The notes under the pieces were generated by a model. The model worked only from the letters and a program-made list of their open reading frames with translations. It was not told the DNA's origin and made no database searches. Shown here in pieces: positions 6,081 to 10,677 of a DNA stretch of 10,677 bases. The stretch is from NCBI GenBank assembly GCA_023458595.1, contig JAEWYT010000203.1, positions 1 through 10,677 on the forward strand, in the 5' to 3' direction. Position 1 is the first letter of the stretch; each line of letters begins with the position of its first letter. The position numbers were made by a program, and so were the translations under genes. Source of the stretch: Pseudomonadota bacterium (GTDB taxonomy: Bacteria > Pseudomonadota > Alphaproteobacteria > Rhizobiales > Tepidamorphaceae).

Positions 6081-6122
6081 GACGTTCCGCTGGGGGACGT
6101 TCCGCCGGGCGACGTGCCTGCC
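6081..6122. repeat. 15-bp imperfect tandem repeats between convergent genes
   Basis: Units begin GACGT at 6081, 6096 and 6111: GACGTTCCGCTGGGG, GACGTTCCGCCGGGC, then a diverged third. A further degenerate copy, GATGTCCGCAGGG, precedes them at 6068-6080. They fill most of the 78-bp gap between the UPF0314 gene and the thiamine-diphosphate enzyme gene. No terminator T-run is seen, so how transcription ends here is unclear. Confidence 0.75.
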
Positions 6123-6124
6123 GC

Positions 6125-7981
6125 TCACCGTACCTTCCGCTGTCCGAACGTCGGCGTCACCTCGGGGATCGGCGGCATCTGCCAGGTGCCGGTGACGGGA
6201 ATCCCGGTATCGCGATTCACGACGACATCGAGCACCGTCGGCACGCCGGAGCGGATCGCCTCCGCGTAGGCGTCGCCGAACTGGTCGGGATGCTCGATGC
6301 GGATGCCGCGCGCGCCCATCGCCTCCGCCATCTTCGCGAAATCCGGGTTCCAGAACTGGCCCGTCCTCTGGTTGACGAAGCTCGTGCCGATCTCGCGGCC
6401 GTCGAGATAGACGCGCTGCAGGTCGCGGATCGTGCCGATGGCGTAGTTGTTCTGGACGACCCAGACGGCGGGCAGGTCGTATTCGACCGCGGTGGCGACC
6501 GCGTGCGAGCACATCGAGAAGCCGCCGTCGCCGCATAGCGTCACGCAGGGCGAGCCGGGCCGCGCGAGCCGGGCGCCGAGCACGCCGTAGACGCCGAAGC
6601 CCATCGCCGCGAAACCGCCCGCCGTCATGTGCGAGCCCGGCACCTTCGGCATCCAGTACTGCTCCGACCAGACCTGGCAGTTGCCGACGTCGTCGACCAT
6701 GACCGTATCGGGCGGCGAGATCCGGTTCATGTCGGCGAGCATGCGGCGCGGCTCGATCGGCACTTCGCCGCTGCGCGCATACGGCTCGCAGAAATTGCGC
6801 CACTCGGACTGCCATGCGCGGATCTCGCCGCGCCAGGCCTCGCCGTCGGCGAGCTTGAGGCGCTTGCCGCGGGCGATGTTGAGGGCCTGCTGCAGGAACT
6901 GCTTCGCGTCGGCCGTGATTCCGATCTCGACGGGATAGTTGCGGCCGATCTCGTTGGCGTCGATGTCGACCTGGATGAGCTTCGTCGGCGGGATGTTGTA
7001 GACGTAGCCGGGAATCCACGAGCCCGTGTGCAGGTCGTTGAAGCGCGCGCCGATCGCCAGGACCACATCGGCGTTGCGGCAGGCCTCCGTCGCCGGGAAC
7101 TCGCCCCAGACGCCGGCGACGCCGAGATGCAGCGGGTGGTCGGCGGGCAGCGCGCCCTTGCCCATGAACGAGGTGTAGACCGGGATCTCAAGCTGCTCGG
7201 CGAGCGCCTTCAGCTCCTCGAAGGCGCCGGCGACGCGGATGCCGCCGCCGGCGAGGATCAGCGGCTTCCTGCTGCGGCACAGGACGTCGAGCGCCCGTTC
7301 GATCGTGTAGTCGGAGATGCCATCCGCCTTGACGGAGCCGCCTTGCGGCGGCTCGGGCGTCGAGACCGGTGCGGTCTCGATATAGAGGTCGTAGGGCATG
7401 TCGAAATGGACCGGTCCGGGCCGGCCGGTGCGCATGAGCTGGAAGGCCTCTGGCAGGGCGGTCGTCAGCTCCTCGACCCGGCGGATGCGGTAGGATTTCT
7501 TCACGACCGGCGTGAAGATCGAGGACATGTCGCCGTTGTAGCGATAGTCGTCCTGCAGCGCGCCGCTGTTCACCTGCGTCGTCGGCACCTGGCCGGTGAT
7601 CACGAAGAACGCCGAGTTGTCGTAGAAGGCGTTGGCGACCGCGATCATCAGGTTCATCGGGCCGGGCCCGGTCGAGGCGTAGACGGCCAGCGGCTTGCCC
7701 GTCAGCCGGTAGTAGACGTCGGCCATGAAGCCCGCGCCCTGCTCGATGCGCGGGGAGAGGTGCTTGATCCGGTCGGTATGCTTGTAGATGCCGTCGAGGA
7801 GGCCGATCGCCCCGTGTCCGGCATAGCCGAGGATGTAGGGGACTTTCTCCTTGACGAGATACTCGGCGATGATGTCCGTGCCGCGCATCTCGTTCGAGCC
7901 GGGCATGCCCCGGTAGCTCGGCGTCGGCGACGAGTAGGTCGAAGAATAGCTGGGTGCCTGGTAGCGATTGCGTCCGTACAT
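6125..7981 (-). CDS. Thiamine-diphosphate-dependent enzyme, acetolactate-synthase-like
   Basis: A 618-residue protein with the three-domain layout of acetolactate synthase large subunits: pyrimidine-binding (about 33-205), central (about 225-375) and diphosphate-binding (about 405-595). The catalytic Glu that activates the cofactor is E80 in RIEQGAGFMAD, which argues against glyoxylate carboligase, where it is Val. Central-domain motifs GARFND (311-316) and IQVDIDANEIGRNYP (336-350) resemble acetolactate synthase. The metal-diphosphate motif is GDGGFSM (484-490) through NN (511-512). The enzyme would cleave or join 2-oxo acids, but the substrate is unknown. No small regulatory subunit gene lies beside it, so it is probably not the biosynthetic IlvB. 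The ATG at 7981 follows a strong GGGAGGGAGGA site; the longer frame upstream is low quality. Residues 1-28 are an unusual Ser/Tyr/Pro-rich extension ahead of the fold, which starts near MRGTDIIAEYL (32-42). Confidence 0.92.
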   Translation of the reverse strand: MYGRNRYQAPSYSSTYSSPTPSYRGMPGSNEMRGTDIIAEYLVKEKVPYILGYAGHGAIGLLDGIYKHTDRIKHLSPRIEQGAGFMADVYYRLTGKPLAVYASTGPGPMNLMIAVANAFYDNSAFFVITGQVPTTQVNSGALQDDYRYNGDMSSIFTPVVKKSYRIRRVEELTTALPEAFQLMRTGRPGPVHFDMPYDLYIETAPVSTPEPPQGGSVKADGISDYTIERALDVLCRSRKPLILAGGGIRVAGAFEELKALAEQLEIPVYTSFMGKGALPADHPLHLGVAGVWGEFPATEACRNADVVLAIGARFNDLHTGSWIPGYVYNIPPTKLIQVDIDANEIGRNYPVEIGITADAKQFLQQALNIARGKRLKLADGEAWRGEIRAWQSEWRNFCEPYARSGEVPIEPRRMLADMNRISPPDTVMVDDVGNCQVWSEQYWMPKVPGSHMTAGGFAAMGFGVYGVLGARLARPGSPCVTLCGDGGFSMCSHAVATAVEYDLPAVWVVQNNYAIGTIRDLQRVYLDGREIGTSFVNQRTGQFWNPDFAKMAEAMGARGIRIEHPDQFGDAYAEAIRSGVPTVLDVVVNRDTGIPVTGTWQMPPIPEVTPTFGQRKVR

Positions 7982-8145
7982 TCCTCCCTCCCGGTTCCGG
8001 CGACCGCGATGTACTGTTGGAATGAGGCTACGCCCGAAGCCGGGAGCTGTCATCGCGCACGTCCCGGGCCGCAAGGCGCGGACGTACCCTGGCGTCGGAT
8101 TTTCTGACTGTGCCGAGGCCGGACCCGCCCCGCGCGCGATCGCGG

Positions 8146-8433
8146 CTAGGCGCCGGCGCCCTTGACCGACTGGTCGATGTAGAGGAGGCGGGCATGGGCG
8201 TTGGCGCTCAGCCGGTTTGCCGAGCACCAGCGCGAGAAGTCCTTCGGATCGATCGTCAGGCGCACGGTCGGCTTGCCGCTGTCGCGCAGGCGCTGCTCGA
8301 GGATTTCGGCGCGGCTGCGCCACTTCTCGTAGGAGCGCGGTAGCTGCGCCCTGTCCGCCATGATCGCCAGAATGCGCTCGTAGTCGCGCTTCCGGTACCA
8401 GGGAATACCGACCGTGGTATCCGTCCCAGCCAT
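8146..8433 (-). CDS. Conserved-looking hypothetical protein, 95 residues
   Basis: A small, charged, soluble protein with no signal peptide. It begins MAGTDTTVGIPWYRKRDYER, has a predicted helix with SYEKWRSRAEILEQRL (34-49), then IDPKDFSRWCSANRLSANAHAR (61-82). This composition (ordered Trp, Tyr and Phe positions, amphipathic helices) looks like a real protein and reminds me of uncharacterised alphaproteobacterial proteins, but I cannot name the family. The ATG at 8433 has only a weak AGGG upstream. In-frame sequence continues upstream antisense to the epimerase gene and is judged noncoding. It shares a 199-bp divergent gap with the epimerase and lies on the same strand as the thiamine-diphosphate gene, 164 bases upstream of it. 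Function unknown. Confidence 0.75.
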   Translation of the reverse strand: MAGTDTTVGIPWYRKRDYERILAIMADRAQLPRSYEKWRSRAEILEQRLRDSGKPTVRLTIDPKDFSRWCSANRLSANAHARLLYIDQSVKGAGA

Positions 8434-8632
8434 TTCGCCCTGCCCTCTTAACCCGGGGTCATGATGCGTCGCGTCCGGGTGTTTCACCACGCCAATAAGT
8501 TGGTTGTGGATATTTAGTTCCGCCGTGCGCCCGCCGGGTGCGGGGCAGGGGGATCGGGGGCACACTCCGGCCGCGCTTGATTTCGAAGCGCGCGCATGGC
8601 TCAAGGAGCCGGTCGCAACAAGGGGAACCGCC

Positions 8633-9301
8633 ATGGCCGTGCCGTTGATCGCACCCTCGATCCTGTCCGCCGACTTCGCCCGCCTCGGCGCCGAGGTCGA
8701 GGCGGTCGTCGCCGCCGGCGCCGACTGGATCCACGTCGACGTGATGGACGGCCACTTCGTGCCGAACATCACCATCGGCCCGCTGGTGGTGAAGGCGCTC
8801 AGGCCCGTCACCGACAGGATCCTCGACACGCACCTGATGATCGCCCCGGCCGATCCCTATCTCGAGGCCTTCGCCGAGGCCGGCTCCGACATCATCACCA
8901 TCCACGCCGAGGCGGGCCCGCATCTCGACCGCTCGCTGCGTGCGATCCGGGCGCTCGGCAGGAAGGCGGGCGTGTCGCTTACCCCCTCGACCCCTGAATC
9001 GGCGATCGAATACGTCCTCGATACCGTCGACCTCATTCTCGTGATGACGGTCAATCCGGGTTTCGGCGGCCAGTCCTTCCTCGCTTCGCAGCTTCCCAAG
9101 ATCCGCCGCATACGCGAGATGATCGGCGACCGCGATATCCGGCTGCAGGTGGACGGCGGGGTCGCGCCTTCGACCGCGAAATCCGTGGTCGACGCCGGCG
9201 CCGACGTGCTCGTCGCCGGCTCCGCCGTCTTCAAGGGCGACGGCGTGGAGGCCTACCGCGCGAATATCGAGGCGATACGATCCGCCGCCACGCGGGGTTG
9301 A
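8633..9301 (+). CDS. rpe: Ribulose-phosphate 3-epimerase
   Basis: This enzyme interconverts ribulose 5-phosphate and xylulose 5-phosphate in the pentose phosphate (and Calvin) pathway in the cytoplasm. The 222 residues are the normal length for this TIM-barrel enzyme. Motifs in order are APSILSADFARLG (7-19), HVDVMDGHFVPN (34-45), THLM (66-69), MTVNPGFGGQ (138-147), QVDGGV (172-177) and AGSAVF (195-200). Metal ligands H34, D36, H67 and D174 are present, with D36 and D174 as the acid-base pair. The ATG at 8633 follows an AGGGGA ribosome site and agrees with the conserved N-terminus; an upstream in-frame ATG at 8504 would add 43 unrelated residues. A short hairpin, GGCTC (8598-8602) with GAGCC (8606-8610), lies in the leader. 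The gene ends at a clear terminator and looks monocistronic. No Calvin-cycle genes are adjacent. Confidence 0.97.
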   Translation: MAVPLIAPSILSADFARLGAEVEAVVAAGADWIHVDVMDGHFVPNITIGPLVVKALRPVTDRILDTHLMIAPADPYLEAFAEAGSDIITIHAEAGPHLDRSLRAIRALGRKAGVSLTPSTPESAIEYVLDTVDLILVMTVNPGFGGQSFLASQLPKIRRIREMIGDRDIRLQVDGGVAPSTAKSVVDAGADVLVAGSAVFKGDGVEAYRANIEAIRSAATRG

Positions 9302-9316
9302 ACGAGCCGGCAAACA

Positions 9317-9345
9317 GCGCCATTGTTTCGACAAGGCGCCTTTTT
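9317..9345 (+). terminator. Rho-independent terminator of rpe
   Basis: GCGCC (9317-9321) plus TTGT (9323-9326) pair with ACAA (9331-9334) plus GGCGC (9335-9339) around a TTCG tetraloop, with one bulged A at 9322. C and then five T follow (9341-9345). It lies 15 bases after the rpe stop and separates rpe from the binding-protein gene. Confidence 0.88.
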
Positions 9346-9361
9346 GCGCTTGGTTTTGAGA

Positions 9362-9381
9362 ACCGGCCGCCAAGAGCCGGT
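9362..9381 (+). promoter_or_regulatory. Inverted repeat upstream of binding-protein gene
   Basis: ACCGGC (9362-9367) and GCCGGT (9376-9381) form a 6-bp inverted repeat with an 8-base spacer. It lies 27 bases before the start codon, between the rpe terminator and the ribosome site. It could be an operator or a leader hairpin; the promoter itself is not identifiable. Confidence 0.3.
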
Positions 9382-9408
9382 CCATCGACACCCGAGGGAG
9401 GATTCGAG

Positions 9409-10623
9409 ATGCGATTCATTCGCACGTTGACGCTTGCCGCCACCGGTGTCGTCGCGCTTGCCGGCGCGGCGATGGCCGAGGATGTCATCACGCTGGGCTC
9501 GGCGGTCTCGCTGAGCGGCAAGTATTCCACCAGCGGCGAGCATACCCAGCGCGGCTACGATCTCGCCGTCGAGAAGATCAACGCCGCCGGCGGCGTGAAG
9601 GTCGGCGACAAGACGTACAAGCTCGAGGTGAAATACTACGATGACGAATCGACGCCCGCCCGCGGCGCCGAGCTCGCCGAGCGCCTGATCAAGCAGGACG
9701 GCATCAAGTTCATCCTCGGCCCGTACGGCTCGGGCCTGACCAAGGCGGTCGCCCCGGTCACCGAGGAACTCAAGATCCCGATGGTCGAGGCCAACGGCGC
9801 ATCGCGTTCGCTGTTCACCAACGGCTGGAAGTACATCTTCGCGACCCTGTCGACCACCGAGCAGTATCTGGCCAGCGCCGTCACGCTCGCCGCCGAGAAT
9901 GCCGAGGCCCTCGGCAAGAAGCCCGAGGACATCAAGGTCGCCGTGATCGTCGAGAACGATCCGTTCAGCGCCGACATCCGTGCCGGCGTCCTCGACGATA
10001 TGAAGAAGTACGGGATGAAGCTCGTCATCGACGACCAGTTCCCGCGCGAGCTCAACGACATGTCGGCGACGCTCACCAAGGTGAAGGCGCTGAGGCCCGA
10101 CATGCTGATCGTCTCCGGCCACGAGAAGGGCGCGGCGACGGCGGTCCGCCAGCTCAACGAGCAGAAGGTCACCGTGCCGATCCTCGCCATGACGCACTGC
10201 GATTCCGCCGACGTCATCGGCAATTTCGGCGCTGCGGCCGAATACACGCTGTGCGCCACCCAGTGGGCGCCGACGCTGTCCTACAAGGACGACCTGTTCG
10301 GATCGGCGGCCGACTACGACAAGGCGTTCCAGGACAAGTACGGCTATGCGCCGCCGTACCAGGCCGCTGAGTCCTCCGCCGCCGTTCAGGTCTTCGTCGA
10401 CGCCTTCCAGCGCGCCGGCGATCTCGATCCGCAGAAGGTCCGCGACGCGCTCGCCGCGACCGACATCATGACCTTCTACGGCCCGATCAAGTTCGACGAC
10501 ACCGGCAAGAACACCGCCAAGCCGATGGCGCTCTACCAGGTGCTCGACGGCCAGTACAAGATCGTCGCGCCGAGCGCCTTCGCCGAGGAGAAAGCGATCA
10601 TCCCGCGCCCGGCGATGAACTGA
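9409..10623 (+). CDS. ABC transporter periplasmic substrate-binding protein (LivK / Peripla_BP_6 type)
   Basis: A 404-residue periplasmic protein that would capture a small substrate and deliver it to an ABC permease. Residues 1-23 are a signal peptide: Arg at 2 and 5, a hydrophobic core, and cleavage after A-M-A before EDVITLG. The mature part has the two-lobed type I fold of the branched-chain amino-acid binding family: ITLGSAVSLSGKYSTSGEHT at the start, GYDLAVEKINAAGGV, the FILGPYGSG loop, IPMVEANGASRSLF, and hinge-crossing strands near VAVIVENDPFSADIR. There is no lipobox Cys, so it is soluble. The ATG at 9409 follows a strong GGGAGGA 7 bases upstream. The family also binds amides, urea, aromatic acids and others, so the ligand is not known. 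It is insulated from rpe by a terminator. Permease and ATPase genes, if linked, lie past the right edge. Confidence 0.94.
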   Translation: MRFIRTLTLAATGVVALAGAAMAEDVITLGSAVSLSGKYSTSGEHTQRGYDLAVEKINAAGGVKVGDKTYKLEVKYYDDESTPARGAELAERLIKQDGIKFILGPYGSGLTKAVAPVTEELKIPMVEANGASRSLFTNGWKYIFATLSTTEQYLASAVTLAAENAEALGKKPEDIKVAVIVENDPFSADIRAGVLDDMKKYGMKLVIDDQFPRELNDMSATLTKVKALRPDMLIVSGHEKGAATAVRQLNEQKVTVPILAMTHCDSADVIGNFGAAAEYTLCATQWAPTLSYKDDLFGSAADYDKAFQDKYGYAPPYQAAESSAAVQVFVDAFQRAGDLDPQKVRDALAATDIMTFYGPIKFDDTGKNTAKPMALYQVLDGQYKIVAPSAFAEEKAIIPRPAMN

Positions 10624-10677
10624 CCCGGTATCCGGGCCCGGGGGGCCCCCGCCGGGGGGGGGGGAGCCCCCCCCCCC
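10624..10677. other. GC-only hairpin tract at sequence end, probable terminator plus contig-end artefact
   Basis: Directly after the stop, CCCGG-TAT-CCGGG (10624-10636) forms a hairpin. CCCCC (10646-10650), loop GCC, and GGGGG (from 10654) form another. The sequence then collapses to 11 G, AG and 11 C (10654-10677). Natural terminators in GC-rich genomes have such stems followed by T, but the long homopolymers are more like a polymerase or assembly failure at a hairpin. The last bases should not be trusted. Confidence 0.6.

Noticed and set aside
6069..6269. A small plus-strand protein with GDVP repeats
   Set aside because: The repeat pattern comes from the 15-bp tandem DNA repeat, and the rest is antisense to the thiamine-diphosphate gene end.
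6629..8107. A 492-codon plus-strand frame opposite the thiamine-diphosphate enzyme
   Set aside because: Its translation is dominated by Arg, Asp, Val and Ala as in mirror frames; the opposite strand encodes a clear enzyme.
1..10677. CRISPR array, retron, toxin-antitoxin pair or other defence system
   Set aside because: No spaced repeats, reverse transcriptase, or paired small genes of that type were found; the HNH-like gene alone is not enough.

Overview
The window looks like a high-GC alphaproteobacterium, probably Hyphomicrobiales/Rhizobiales. This rests on GC-rich codon use, a UPF0314/DUF2585 membrane protein (a family I associate with that group) and a small hypothetical protein of similar flavour. 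The assignment is inferred, not proven. I see no CRISPR array and no complete novel system. The least ordinary part is the left quarter, which is the end of an integrated mobile element.

Left part (1-2781), mobile element. The window opens inside the 3' end of an IS3-family transposase gene (2-100), followed by a plausible right terminal inverted repeat ending at 126. After an AT-rich leader comes a small HNH-like protein (234-761, +). It converges on an excisionase-type DNA-binding protein (831-1058, -) across a bidirectional terminator (789-825). Next is a P4-type tyrosine recombinase (1327-2568, -). The element ends at the 3' half of a tRNA-Lys(UUU) gene (2732-2781), read here as the attR junction. 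The matching att site, the intact tRNA and the rest of the element would lie left of the window. The gap 1059-1326 holds only a short inverted repeat (1092-1111).

Right part (2782-10677), chromosomal backbone. Genes in order are a DyP-type haem peroxidase (3005-3973, -), a luciferase-like flavin-dependent oxidoreductase (4369-5391, +), a UPF0314/DUF2585 membrane protein (5489-6046, +), an acetolactate-synthase-like thiamine diphosphate enzyme (6125-7981, -), a 95-residue hypothetical protein (8146-8433, -), ribulose-phosphate 3-epimerase (8633-9301, +) with a clear terminator (9317-9345), and a LivK-type periplasmic binding protein (9409-10623, +). The genes change strand often and do not form one pathway. 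The oxidoreductase and UPF0314 genes may be co-transcribed. The binding protein is probably the first gene of a transporter operon running off the right edge. The 395-bp gap 3974-4368 separates divergent genes and holds palindromes and a strong leader hairpin.

The last ~40 bases are G and C runs that look like a contig-end artefact over a terminator hairpin.
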